Below, one piece after another: positions 8,929 to 17,013 of a stretch of DNA of 37,868 nt. The notes beneath the pieces are model-generated. The model ran no database searches. It saw only the letters and a list, made by a program, of their open reading frames with translations, and had not been told where the DNA came from. The translations under genes were made by a program, and so were the position numbers. The stretch lies in assembly GCA_001830425.1 (NCBI GenBank), contig MIAA01000027.1, positions 64,260-102,127 of the forward strand. Reading direction: 5' to 3'. The stretch comes from Rhodospirillales bacterium RIFCSPLOWO2_02_FULL_58_16 (GTDB taxonomy: Bacteria; Pseudomonadota; Alphaproteobacteria; Rhodospirillales; 2-02-FULL-58-16). Position 1 is the first letter of the stretch. Every line of letters starts with the position of its first letter.

Positions 8929-9151
8929 ATGATTTCTCTTAAGTCTGTTTATCCCCACAGGAACATCAGCAATCTCCGTGCCAGTATTATCATGTTGAAT
9001 TCATTGACGTTTTCATTTCAGAAGGCGGGAACTTCCGCCATAGGAGGCAGGTATTGCCGGGGATAAAATGTCTTTCAGGGCAAGCGCCCGGTTGACGCCG
9101 CCGCCGGCGGACCATAGGGTCCGTTTTTGCCCCCCGTTAAAGGAATCCTCT

Positions 9152-10735
9152 ATGCCGGACATGCGTGAAATCGCCCAAAAAAGCAGCGCCTGGCCGTTTG
9201 CCGAGGCGCGATCCGTGCTCAAGCGCGTCGGCTCAAAGACGCCGGAAAAGGGCTATGTGCTGTTCGAAACCGGATATGGTCCGTCCGGACTGCCTCACAT
9301 CGGCACCTTCGGCGAGGTGGCGCGAACCTCGATGGTGCGCCACGCCTTCACGATGTTGTCCGACATGCCGACCAAACTGTTTGCTTTCTCCGATGACATG
9401 GACGGGCTGCGCAAGGTGCCGGACAACCTTCCCAACCGGGAAATGCTGACCGAGCATCTCGGCAAGCCGCTGACTTCCATCCCCGATCCCTTCGGCGCCT
9501 ATCAGAGCTTCGGCCATCATAACAACGCCCGGCTGCACGCTTTTCTCGATATGTTCGGGTTCGACTATGAATTTTATAGCGCCACCCAATGCTACAAGGA
9601 AGGACGCTTTGACGCCGTTCTGCTCCGGGTGCTGGAATGCTACGATGCGGTAGCCGATGTTATTCTGCCTACGCTGGGACCGGAGCGACGCGCCACCTAC
9701 AGCCCGTTTTTGCCGGTTTGTCCCAAGACCGGCAAGGTGTTGCAGGCGCCGGTCGTCGAGAAAAACAGCGCCGCCGGGACTATCGTCTATGTGAATGAGG
9801 ACGGCGCCGAGGTGGAAACGCCGGTTACCGGGGGACATTGTAAACTGCAATGGAGGGCCGACTGGGCCATGCGCTGGAAAGCGCTGGACGTGGATTACGA
9901 AATGTCCGGCAAAGACTTGATCGAGTCAGTCCGTCTGTCAGGCAAAATCTGTCGCATTATCGGCAGCGCCCCTCCGGTCGGGTTCACTTACGAGTTGTTC
10001 CTGGATGAAAACGGCGAGAAGATTTCAAAGTCCAGAGGCAACGGCCTGGCGGTGGAGGAATGGCTACGTTATGCGCCCCACGAAAGTCTGGCGCTGTTCA
10101 TGTACCAGAAGCCCACGACGGCCAAGCGCCTTTACTTCGATGTCATTCCGCGCAATGTGGATGACTACCTCAGCCATCTGGAAAAATATCCTGAACTTGA
10201 CGACGCCGCCAAGGCGGATAGCCCGGCGTGGCATATCCACCTCGGCCATCCGCCTTACGAAGACGTCCACCTCAGCTATAACGTACTGCTCAATCTGGCC
10301 GGCGTTTGCCATACCGAGGACAAGGCGGTGCTGTGGCATTTCATTTCCCGTTACCGCCCCGGCGCCACGGCGAAAAACGCGCCCATTCTGGATAAACTTG
10401 TGGAATACGCCATCAACTATTACCGGGACTTCATCAAGCCGGCGAAGCGATACCGCAAGGCAAGCGACGAGGAAAAGAAAGCCCTTGATGATTTGATCGC
10501 AACCCTTGAAACCCTGCCCGACAACGCCGACGCTGCGGAAATTCAGACCCAGGTTTACGAAGTCGGAAAGCGCCATCCTTTCCCCGACCTCAAGGCCTGG
10601 TTCGCTGCTCTTTATGAAATACTTCTCGGGCAAAGCCAGGGGCCGCGCATGGGATCGTTCATCGCCTTATACGGCAGGCAGGAAACCATTGCCCTGATCC
10701 GCCGGGCGGTAAACGGGGAGAATATGGAAGTATAG
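9152..10735 (+). CDS. lysK: Lysine--tRNA ligase, class I
   Basis: Charges tRNA-Lys with lysine in the cytoplasm. The class I type, common in Archaea and Alphaproteobacteria, is shown by the Rossmann-fold signatures PHIGT (residues 49-52, HIGH-type) and KISKS (290-294, KMSKS-type) and by the 527-residue length. Conserved segments such as GYGPSGLPHIGTFGE and FAFSDDMDGLRKVP are intact. The reading frame is open further upstream, but ATG 9152 has AAGGA seven bases before it and begins the homologous region, so it is preferred over 9068. It ends one base from the end of the convergent repressor gene, with no obvious terminator between them. Confidence 0.96.
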   Translation: MPDMREIAQKSSAWPFAEARSVLKRVGSKTPEKGYVLFETGYGPSGLPHIGTFGEVARTSMVRHAFTMLSDMPTKLFAFSDDMDGLRKVPDNLPNREMLTEHLGKPLTSIPDPFGAYQSFGHHNNARLHAFLDMFGFDYEFYSATQCYKEGRFDAVLLRVLECYDAVADVILPTLGPERRATYSPFLPVCPKTGKVLQAPVVEKNSAAGTIVYVNEDGAEVETPVTGGHCKLQWRADWAMRWKALDVDYEMSGKDLIESVRLSGKICRIIGSAPPVGFTYELFLDENGEKISKSRGNGLAVEEWLRYAPHESLALFMYQKPTTAKRLYFDVIPRNVDDYLSHLEKYPELDDAAKADSPAWHIHLGHPPYEDVHLSYNVLLNLAGVCHTEDKAVLWHFISRYRPGATAKNAPILDKLVEYAINYYRDFIKPAKRYRKASDEEKKALDDLIATLETLPDNADAAEIQTQVYEVGKRHPFPDLKAWFAALYEILLGQSQGPRMGSFIALYGRQETIALIRRAVNGENMEV

Positions 10736-10736
10736 G

Positions 10737-11369
10737 CTACTGACTTACCCAGACGATTCGGGCGATCCAGTCCACGTCATCGACGAGAACCGAAATATCG
10801 TCATACCTGGGGTTAAGCGACTCAAGGTCTATTTTGCGGGCCGAACGGCGGCGCAACAGTTTGGCCATTACCTCGCCGTTAACGGTTTTTACGACGACGC
10901 GATCACCGCGCCGGATGTTTGAATTGGGCGAAACAACCACAATATCGCCGTCGCGGAACACCGGGTCCATGCTGTCGCCGCTGATTTCCAGGGCATAGGC
11001 GTGCGGGTCGCCGATTCCGGGAAACGGAACTTCATCCCAGGCGCCGCCTATCGGATAACCGGCGTCGTCAAAATAGCCTTGCGCCCCCGCCTGGGCGAAA
11101 CCGATGAGCGGAACGCTGCGATAAACGCCCGCGCCCTCCCCGTCGCTCACATACGAGATGAACTCCTCAAGGCTGGCCTCTGTCGCATTAAGTATCTTGG
11201 AGACGCTTTCCGTACTCGGCCAACGCAGCTTTCCTTCACGGGTTATGCGCTTGCTCTTGTTGAAGGTGGTCGGGTCCAGCCCGGCCTGCCGCGCCAGCCC
11301 GGAGGCCGAAAACCCGTGTTCACGAGCGAGGCGATCAACCGCCCTCCAGATGTCGGCATGTTTCAGCAT
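10737..11369 (-). CDS. HTH transcriptional regulator with S24 (LexA/CI-like) self-cleaving peptidase domain
   Basis: A 210-residue repressor. Residues 1-70 form an N-terminal DNA-binding HTH domain (FSASGLARQAGLDPTTFNKS). Residues about 90-205 are an S24 peptidase domain: the likely Ala-Gly cleavage bond is in GFAQAGAQG, the catalytic Ser is in SGDSMDP, and the Lys is in GEVMAKLL. Proteins of this type are inactivated by RecA-stimulated self-cleavage, linking them to DNA damage. It is divergent from the first prophage gene and convergent with lysK. It may be the prophage repressor, or a chromosomal regulator beside which the phage sits; the sequence does not decide between these. Confidence 0.88.
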   Translation of the reverse strand: MLKHADIWRAVDRLAREHGFSASGLARQAGLDPTTFNKSKRITREGKLRWPSTESVSKILNATEASLEEFISYVSDGEGAGVYRSVPLIGFAQAGAQGYFDDAGYPIGGAWDEVPFPGIGDPHAYALEISGDSMDPVFRDGDIVVVSPNSNIRRGDRVVVKTVNGEVMAKLLRRRSARKIDLESLNPRYDDISVLVDDVDWIARIVWVSQ

Positions 11370-11427
11370 GGGAACATTGTCATATGATTGCGGCCCAACC
11401 GCACTAGGAATATTTTGCTTTATGCTA

Positions 11428-11455
11428 TTGACAAAGGAAATATTGCCTATATGTT
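11428..11455 (+). promoter_or_regulatory. Possible promoter for the leftmost prophage genes
   Basis: TTGACA (11428-11433) and TATGTT (11450-11455) with a 16-base spacer lie in the divergent region between the repressor gene and the first plus-strand gene. The short sequences AGGAATATT (about 11404) and AGGAAATATT (about 11435) repeat here, and AGGAAATA recurs near 12317, which would fit repressor contacts, but they are too short to be sure. Confidence 0.4.
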
Positions 11456-11528
11456 TGTATAGTTCATTAGATGTTCCGTCCTTTTTTGACGCTTGTTGAT
11501 GCGGAAATAATCATAAGGGAGCAAGCAG

Positions 11529-11906
11529 GTGAAGCAACGCAATCATGGCCCGAAGCCTGTTAATGAAATGAACTATGTGCCGTTTATCAACGCCGAGGAG
11601 GCCTGGTTCTGGTTTATTCGATGCCAGCGTCTGCGCCTTGACGGCGCCAGGCCGATCATCGGCGACAAATTCATGGCGCGCCCCTGCGAGCCGGACGACT
11701 TGTACCGGGCGGTCATGGCTCTTTTCCGTAAACAACGCATCGGGCCGGAGCATCTGAAGGTCCTGGGAGAATTCGGCGTACGCGAAACGCCGCCCGATCC
11801 GCGATGCCGCGACGAAGAACGCCCGGCGCGCCTTTGGGACGCGGCGCTGGATCATTTGACCACGATCCTTAAGGCGAAAGGCATCGTTGAATGTAGGGCG
11901 GATTGA
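11529..11906 (+). CDS. Hypothetical protein at left end of prophage
   Basis: A 125-residue soluble protein, not recognised beyond a general likeness to conserved hypothetical proteins of alphaproteobacteria. It starts with GTG, supported by AGGGAG about seven bases upstream. It is rich in Arg, Trp and acidic residues and shows no membrane segment, signal peptide or known motif. It is the first gene rightward of the divergent repressor region and the next gene begins six bases after its stop, so the two form a pair. Confidence 0.6.
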   Translation: MKQRNHGPKPVNEMNYVPFINAEEAWFWFIRCQRLRLDGARPIIGDKFMARPCEPDDLYRAVMALFRKQRIGPEHLKVLGEFGVRETPPDPRCRDEERPARLWDAALDHLTTILKAKGIVECRAD

Positions 11907-11911
11907 TTGTC

Positions 11912-12301
11912 ATGGCGCCTGGAACGCCGCCGAATGCCTGCGCCACGGCTCTCGTCGTCTTCGGCGGAGAGGCGCAACTCAAATGGCTGCGTGTGTTAAA
12001 GCCGGGATTCAGGCATTGTTTCATCGCCCTTAAAAACTCCGGGCGGTGGGTGATCTGCAATCCGCTTTCCCACCAAACGGAAATATCCGTCCACCATGAT
12101 TTTGCCGTTGATGAATTGGCCGAGCGGTACCGGAAGCTGGGCTTCAAAGTCATTATCTGCGCCGTTCACAGGGCGCCGCTCCGCGCCGCGCCGTGGCGCC
12201 CCTATACTTGCGTCGAGGCGGTAAAAAGGGTGCTCGGCATTCACAACGGCCGGATACTGACGCCGTGGCAGCTCTACCGTCACCTGCAAAGCCGGCAATA
12301 A
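11912..12301 (+). CDS. Hypothetical protein, possible permuted NlpC/P60-like cysteine hydrolase
   Basis: About 129 residues from ATG 11912 (a TTG at 11903 overlapping the previous stop is the other option). It is not assigned to a named family with certainty. The visible order His (GFRHCFIAL), Asn (WVICNPLSH), then Cys (PYTCVEAVKRVLGI) followed by TPWQLYRHL resembles circularly permuted papain-like folds, in which the catalytic His precedes the Cys. That reading is an inference. It lies directly upstream of the promoter for the portal operon and pairs with the preceding gene. Confidence 0.6.
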   Translation: MAPGTPPNACATALVVFGGEAQLKWLRVLKPGFRHCFIALKNSGRWVICNPLSHQTEISVHHDFAVDELAERYRKLGFKVIICAVHRAPLRAAPWRPYTCVEAVKRVLGIHNGRILTPWQLYRHLQSRQ

Positions 12302-12322
12302 GAAATTCCCAGTATTAGGAAA

Positions 12323-12344
12323 TAAACCCTTGACATAGGGTTTA
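12323..12344. promoter_or_regulatory. Candidate operator: 8-bp perfect inverted repeat
   Basis: TAAACCCT (12323-12330) and AGGGTTTA (12337-12344) are exact inverted copies separated by TGACAT. The element covers the -35 hexamer of the promoter for the portal operon, so a bound dimeric repressor, such as the S24-type regulator at 10737-11369, would block transcription. Binding by that protein is an inference. Confidence 0.6.
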
Positions 12345-12358
12345 CGTCTCAGTATATA
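12330..12358 (+). promoter_or_regulatory. Strong sigma70-like promoter for the virion operon
   Basis: TTGACA (12330-12335) and TATATA (12353-12358) with a 17-base spacer. The first downstream gene starts at 12431, giving a short leader. There is no gene on the plus strand between this and the portal operon that would otherwise explain it. Confidence 0.75.
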
Positions 12359-12430
12359 GAAGGCAACGGCCGGCACAGCTATGTCTGCGGGCCATTTTTC
12401 ACCACCTTCAATTCGCAAAGGAGAAACGCC

Positions 12431-12535
12431 ATGGGCGGGGCTTTCAGTTCGCCTGCGCCGCCGCCGTCTTCGGCGCGGGGCCTTCCGGGTCTCGCCGACC
12501 TGTCGCCATATCGCAAAAAACTGCTCGGAGAATAG
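12431..12535 (+). CDS. Small Pro-rich protein preceding the portal gene
   Basis: A 34-residue reading frame starting MGGAFSSPAPPP and ending KKLLGE. It has an excellent ribosome binding site (AAAGGAG, eight bases before the ATG), and its stop is two bases before the portal ATG. Short proteins of this style precede portal genes in podovirus-like phages; function unknown. Too short for most gene finders, but the ribosome binding site and tight spacing support it. Confidence 0.65.
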   Translation: MGGAFSSPAPPPSSARGLPGLADLSPYRKKLLGE

Positions 12536-12537
12536 AA

Positions 12538-14082
12538 ATGGAAAAGATTACTCCCAAAGACGTTGTCGAACGATTCCGCCGGGCCAAAGAGCGGCGTTCA
12601 ACATGGGAAGCCCATTGGCAGGAATGTTACGATTACGCCCTGCCGCAACGGGACGGATTTATCCGTTCCGGCCAACCCGGAGAAAAGAAGACCGACAAAT
12701 TATTTGACGGAACGGCGCCGGACGCAGTGGATCAACTGGCGGCCAGCCTGCTGTCCCAGTTGACGCCTCCGTGGTCGAGATGGTTCGGGCTTGCCGCCGG
12801 AACGGACACCCCCGCCGAAGAACGTGAAGGATTGGCCGCCGATCTGGAAACGACCGCCTCGATATTGCAGTCGCACCTTGATCTTTCCAACTTCGCGGTT
12901 GAAATGCACCAATGCTATCTCGATCTGGCGACGGCGGGAACCGCGTCGCTGATGCTTGAAGAAGCGTCGGTGGGCGAACCCTCGGCTTTCCGGTTTACCG
13001 CAGTGCCTCTGGCCCAGGTTATTCTTGAGGAAGGGCCGTTCGGCGGACTGGACAACACCTTCCGGCGAAGCGAGATGTCGATATCGCAACTTCGCGCCCG
13101 CTTTCCCAAGACCGACCTGCCCGATGAGGTTTTACGCACGGCAGGCAAGGACTCCGATATTCGCTTTCCGGTCATTGAGGCGGTCATCAGCCAGGAGCAG
13201 GGCTATGCCTATCTGGCGGTGCTGGAGAACGCCTCGCCCCATATCGGCGACATAACCGTGCTCAAGGAGGGCCATTTTGAGATGTCTCCCTTCATCAACT
13301 TCCGCTGGCTGAAGGCGCCGGGCGAAGTGTACGGACGTTCGCCGGTGATGAAGGTTCTGCCCGATATCAAAACCGCCAACAAGGTGGTGGAGCTGATCCT
13401 GAAAAACGCTTCCATCGCGGTGACCGGCGTCTGGCTGTGCGACGACGACGGCGTTCTCAATCCGGCCACCATCAAGCTGACGCCGGGAACGATCATCCCC
13501 AAGGCGGTCGGCTCCAAGGGCTTGACGCCGCTGGAGTCTCCCGGAAAGTTCGATTTGTCCCAGATCATTCTTGATGATTTGCGGAGCAGCATCCGCCGGG
13601 CGTTGCTCGCCGACAAGCTGGGCCAGGTCGCCGGCCCGAAGATGACCGCCACCGAGGTAATCGAGCGGGCCTCCGAAATGGCGCGCATCCTCGGCGCGAC
13701 ATACGGACGGCTGCAATCGGAACTGCTGACGCCGTTGGTCAAGCGCGCCCTCGCCATTCTCAGCCGTCGGGGCGAAGTTGAAAAATTCCGTATCGACGGC
13801 CGGTATGTTGAACTGGAATACAAATCGCCGTTGGCCCGCCATCAGGCTCAACAGGAGGCCCGGAATACCGTCATGTGGCTGGAGACGATCCGGTCGATGG
13901 GGCCGGAGGCGATGGCCGTCATCGATCAGGCGGCGGCTGTCCGCTGGCTGGGACGCGCCTATGGCGTGCCGAACGAGTTGATCCGCGCAATGCCCGTCGA
14001 CGGAATTAACCCGGCCTTCCTGGAAAATGCCTTGTCGGCGTTGCCTGATATCATCAGGGGCATTGATGGAGTCCGGCCATGA
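12538..14082 (+). CDS. Head-to-tail connector (portal) protein, podovirus type
   Basis: A 514-residue protein of the T7 gp8-like bacteriophage head-to-tail connecting family. Its dodecamer forms the portal through which DNA is packaged and to which tail tubular proteins attach. Family character is seen in the N-terminal RRAKERRSTWEAHWQECYDY region, the DGTAPDAVDQLAASLLSQLTPP segment with PWSRWF, and the C-terminal RASEMARILGATYGRLQSEL segment. Length is typical. GGAG precedes the ATG, and the stop overlaps the next gene by four bases. First large gene after the promoter at 12330. Confidence 0.92.
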   Translation: MEKITPKDVVERFRRAKERRSTWEAHWQECYDYALPQRDGFIRSGQPGEKKTDKLFDGTAPDAVDQLAASLLSQLTPPWSRWFGLAAGTDTPAEEREGLAADLETTASILQSHLDLSNFAVEMHQCYLDLATAGTASLMLEEASVGEPSAFRFTAVPLAQVILEEGPFGGLDNTFRRSEMSISQLRARFPKTDLPDEVLRTAGKDSDIRFPVIEAVISQEQGYAYLAVLENASPHIGDITVLKEGHFEMSPFINFRWLKAPGEVYGRSPVMKVLPDIKTANKVVELILKNASIAVTGVWLCDDDGVLNPATIKLTPGTIIPKAVGSKGLTPLESPGKFDLSQIILDDLRSSIRRALLADKLGQVAGPKMTATEVIERASEMARILGATYGRLQSELLTPLVKRALAILSRRGEVEKFRIDGRYVELEYKSPLARHQAQQEARNTVMWLETIRSMGPEAMAVIDQAAAVRWLGRAYGVPNELIRAMPVDGINPAFLENALSALPDIIRGIDGVRP

Positions 14083-14363
14083 CCGGCCATGAAACCGGCT
14101 GGGCCTGGTTCGATGAAGCCTCCGCTTCATCGGACGGCGAACTGCTGAAGCCGGATATGGAACTGGCCGTGGCCTTTGCCAAGTGCTTCCGGGAGCGGGC
14201 CGGCGAGCAGGTTCTCGAATACCTGCGTTCGCTGACTCTGAAGCGGGCCTTGGGGCCTAACGCCGCCGACGCCTTCCTGCGCCATATCGAGGGACAGCGC
14301 CAACTGGTTGCTCACATTATCGCCCTGGTCGAACGAGGCCGGGGCAATGCTCACGACAGCTAA
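14079..14363 (+). CDS. Bbp19-like small phage protein
   Basis: A 94-residue protein coupled to the portal gene by ATGA overlap. Its core, FRERAGEQVLEYLRSLTLKR followed by AADAFLRHIEGQRQLVAHI and ALVERG, matches small proteins found next to the portal gene in many podoviruses and siphoviruses (Bbp19-like). The molecular role is not known; position suggests a virion assembly part. Ends 38 bases before the scaffold start. Confidence 0.72.
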   Translation: MTGHETGWAWFDEASASSDGELLKPDMELAVAFAKCFRERAGEQVLEYLRSLTLKRALGPNAADAFLRHIEGQRQLVAHIIALVERGRGNAHDS

Positions 14364-14401
14364 ACAACGTCCTCACCACAGACCAAACAATGGAGACACA
14401 A

Positions 14402-15148
14402 ATGAGCGAGAGCCTTATCGAGGCGGCCCCCGTAAAAGCCGGTAACGGCGAAGCGGACAACGGCGAGGCCGCAGCGGCGGACGCGGAAGCAGGCGGCGCT
14501 CCCGTTTCCCTGCGCCCGCAAACGCTTCCGGAAAAGTTCTGGGATGAAGAACGGGGCGAAGTCCGCACCGAGGCAATGATCAAGTCATACCTGGAACTGG
14601 AGCGGAAACTGGGGAGTCATGGCGGGTTGAATATACCCGAAAGCCCCGACGGCTACGAGATCAAGGCGCCCAACGAAATGATAACGCCTGACCGCAGCGT
14701 GAACGCCTGTCTTCACAAGGCGGGCTTTACCAACGAACAGGTGCAGACCGTCTATGATCTGGCCGGGGAAAGAATGATGCCCCTGGCCGTTGAAATCGCC
14801 GCCAAATTCGAGGCGCAAAAAGAGGTCGATCGCCTGTCGGAGAAATTCGGAGGCGAAAATAAATGGCGGGAAACGGCGCGTCAGATCGGCAAATGGGGCG
14901 AAAAAAACCTGGCGCCGGAAGTTTTCGGCCCCCTTTCCACTTCTTACGAAGGGGTGCTCAACCTGCACCGGATGATGACCAACGGCGAACCGGAAATCGG
15001 TCGCGGCGGCGACACGGCCGGCGGGGTGACAAGCGAAGCCGGCATCAAGGAAATGATGCGCGACCCCCGCTATTGGCGGGACCACGATCCCGCTTTCGTC
15101 GAAAAAGTGCAGCATGGCTTCAAGCGTCTGTTTCCAAACGAGGGGTGA
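14402..15148 (+). CDS. Capsid assembly scaffolding protein (T7 gp9-like position)
   Basis: A 248-residue acidic, hydrophilic, mainly helical protein between portal and capsid genes, where T7 has its scaffold. The N-terminal 35 residues are Ala/Glu/Gly rich and disordered-looking; then comes LPEKFWDEERGEVRTEAMIK with SYLELERKLG, a hallmark of phage scaffolds, a helical middle, and a C-terminal DPRYWRDHDPAFVEKVQHGF module typical of the capsid-binding helix-turn-helix. ATG 14402 is preferred over 14390 because GGAG is eight bases upstream. The capsid gene, normally next, lies 5.5 kb away. Confidence 0.82.
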   Translation: MSESLIEAAPVKAGNGEADNGEAAAADAEAGGAPVSLRPQTLPEKFWDEERGEVRTEAMIKSYLELERKLGSHGGLNIPESPDGYEIKAPNEMITPDRSVNACLHKAGFTNEQVQTVYDLAGERMMPLAVEIAAKFEAQKEVDRLSEKFGGENKWRETARQIGKWGEKNLAPEVFGPLSTSYEGVLNLHRMMTNGEPEIGRGGDTAGGVTSEAGIKEMMRDPRYWRDHDPAFVEKVQHGFKRLFPNEG

Positions 15149-15181
15149 GCGCGTTCCCCTTTTCCGCAGCTCCTCCTCGCC

Positions 15182-15213
15182 GGGGGCGTCGGCTTTCGGG
15201 TGCCGGCGCCCCC
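15182..15213. terminator. Strong GC hairpin after the scaffold gene
   Basis: GGGGGCGTCGGC (15182-15193) pairs with GCCGGCGCCCCC (15202-15213) over 12 base pairs, one of them G-U, with an eight-base loop. No T run follows, so it may act as a pause, processing or boundary element rather than a standard intrinsic terminator. It marks the start of the cargo segment. Confidence 0.45.
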
Positions 15214-15418
15214 ATATCAATACGCATATCAATACGCCTAGTCGGGCAGTATTAGCTCTGATAGACTATCGGTAGATGGCACGACCAAAGCAACCGACGC
15301 CGAGACCAGAGAGATTAAAACTGCCATGAAAGTATCTGAAGGAAGGGGGCCGCAACATAATTCAAGAGAGTGTGCAGATCAGTGCAAACGTAGACATACA
15401 AAGAAGATTTGGCGAAAA

Positions 15419-16660
15419 ATGAAAAAATCGGGCAAAAAAAGTATAAAAATTGAGCAAAGCGGCTTTGCAGGGTCTATCCTTTTAGATGGCCTTTTGCCTA
15501 AGCGAAAAGACATCTGGATAAAGCAAAGCGAACGATACACTGACCGTGCATGCAATGTATCTCAGTTAAATTTCTTTGAAGACCCCACCTCAACATTGAA
15601 AAAATTATCAGAAATAATAAGGCACGAATGCACAACAAAGACGCTCACGTTAAATTTTGAAGAAAAAACATGCTTGGATATGGCTCCCTATATGATTTTG
15701 GCTCTGATGGCTAAAAATTTTAATCCAAAATGGATAATCTCAGCCACATGTACAAAATCCCTACATGAAGTCTTAAAGGCCACCAAGCTTTCCGAAAAAC
15801 TTAACCTTGAAGAATTAAAAGAAGAAAGTTATCCGGAAGATATTTGGCCATTTGAATTGGAATCAATTTGTGGGGAGCACTCAACTCTCCAAACGCCCCA
15901 CGCACTGACAGCACGACGCTTTACAGATAGCGTTAATAATTGGCTATCAAAAGTAGAGTGGACTCTTACTGCCGATGGCAGCGATTATCTATCAAAGATG
16001 ACTGCAGAAGTATTGGATAATGCAATTATCCATAGTCGTCCAGGGACAGAGGATAAAACTACAGGTGGCCTTATTTCCGGCGCAAGTGGCGAAGCTCACA
16101 TCGCGGGGTATATGACAAAACGGAAAGTGGGAAATCAAGACCGATATACATGCCACTTCTCAGTCGTAAGCGTAGGAAGCAGTATCTTCGAAAGCTTGAA
16201 TAAAACGTGTCCGAACCATACACGAGATCAAATTAATAATTTAATAAAAAGTCATAACAAGTCTCTCAGGAGTAATTGGGAGAAAAAAGACCTGTGGACC
16301 CTTTATGCGCTTCAGGATGGAGTAAGCCGTTTTAAGCAAGCGGGAGGGCGAGGATTTATGGAGCTTATTAATTTCTTTGTTAAATTTGGTCACCGGAAAG
16401 AAGAGGAGGTCTCCCTTAATGGAGTGCTGCCCTCTCAATTGGTTATTTTATCAGGTAATACATATATTAAAGTGGATGGCATCGCTCCGAAGAAGGACGC
16501 CAAAGGGTTCTGGTCTCTTGCCTTTAATAAGGAAAATGACCTCAAAAAGCCTCCATCTGGGAAGGCGGTATACAATTTAGGAAATTATAAGTTCCCTGGA
16601 ACTGTCTTAACTGTTCGGTTTGAACTGAATGATGAATATCTCGAAAAATCTCACTCCTAA
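15419..16660 (+). CDS. GHKL-type ATP-binding protein with STAS-like N-terminal region
   Basis: About 413 residues, AT-rich and clearly unlike the flanking phage genes. Residues 197-205 (EVLDNAIIH then S) match the N-box of histidine-kinase-type ATPases, and AGGRGFMELI (about 308-317) matches a glycine-rich ATP-lid box. The segment that should hold the D-x-G box reads VVSVGSSI, with Ser in place of Asp. The N-terminal 160 residues (TLTLNFEEKTCLDMAPYMIL) look like a STAS-type fold. No phosphoacceptor His domain is seen, so it is more like an anti-sigma or regulatory ATPase than a sensor kinase. ATG 15419 is preferred because residues before it look non-coding; ATG 15326 in frame is the alternative. 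First of three co-directional genes. Confidence 0.68.
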   Translation: MKKSGKKSIKIEQSGFAGSILLDGLLPKRKDIWIKQSERYTDRACNVSQLNFFEDPTSTLKKLSEIIRHECTTKTLTLNFEEKTCLDMAPYMILALMAKNFNPKWIISATCTKSLHEVLKATKLSEKLNLEELKEESYPEDIWPFELESICGEHSTLQTPHALTARRFTDSVNNWLSKVEWTLTADGSDYLSKMTAEVLDNAIIHSRPGTEDKTTGGLISGASGEAHIAGYMTKRKVGNQDRYTCHFSVVSVGSSIFESLNKTCPNHTRDQINNLIKSHNKSLRSNWEKKDLWTLYALQDGVSRFKQAGGRGFMELINFFVKFGHRKEEEVSLNGVLPSQLVILSGNTYIKVDGIAPKKDAKGFWSLAFNKENDLKKPPSGKAVYNLGNYKFPGTVLTVRFELNDEYLEKSHS

Positions 16661-16686
16661 ACGAAGTATATGTAGGAAAATTCAAC

Positions 16687-17013
16687 ATGGTTGAGCATGT
16701 CATAGTGCTAGAAATCGAAGACGAGTCCAAAATTCTATCCGGAAAAACGACGGGTGTTCGTGCTCGACTAAAATATGATTTGGATAAATTGGAACTAACA
16801 CCAGATCATATAACTATTAAATTTAAAGTACCCACTGTTACTTCTTCTTTTGTGTTAGGGATGCTTGGCGAGAGCGTAAAAAAACTGGGACTTGAAGGTT
16901 TCAAAAAGAAGTACGGATTTGATGCGCAAAACCGAGTGCTAGAGACAATAGCAGATAATATAGACTTCGCTGCGGCCGATGGTACAGCACTGCCACCTTC
17001 GGCCAAGTCATGA
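16687..17013 (+). CDS. STAS-like domain protein (DUF4325-like)
   Basis: A 108-residue AT-rich gene 26 bases after the GHKL gene. The C-terminal half, VTSSFVLGMLGESVKKLGLE followed by FKKKYGF, matches the STAS-like DUF4325 family, which is often encoded beside GHKL ATPases. STAS proteins bind such ATPases in partner-switching pairs (for example RsbV with RsbW), so a regulatory pair is inferred. AGGA lies about ten bases before the ATG. Its stop overlaps the next gene by four bases. Confidence 0.66.
   Translation: MVEHVIVLEIEDESKILSGKTTGVRARLKYDLDKLELTPDHITIKFKVPTVTSSFVLGMLGESVKKLGLEGFKKKYGFDAQNRVLETIADNIDFAAADGTALPPSAKS

Noticed and set aside
9152-10735. Class I lysyl-tRNA synthetase as an unusual or transferred gene
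   Set aside because: Class I LysK is normal for Alphaproteobacteria and base use matches neighbours.
15326-15418. Extended N terminus of the GHKL protein
   Set aside because: Residues are unlike the rest of the protein, and the competing frame looks more coding; kept only as an alternative start.
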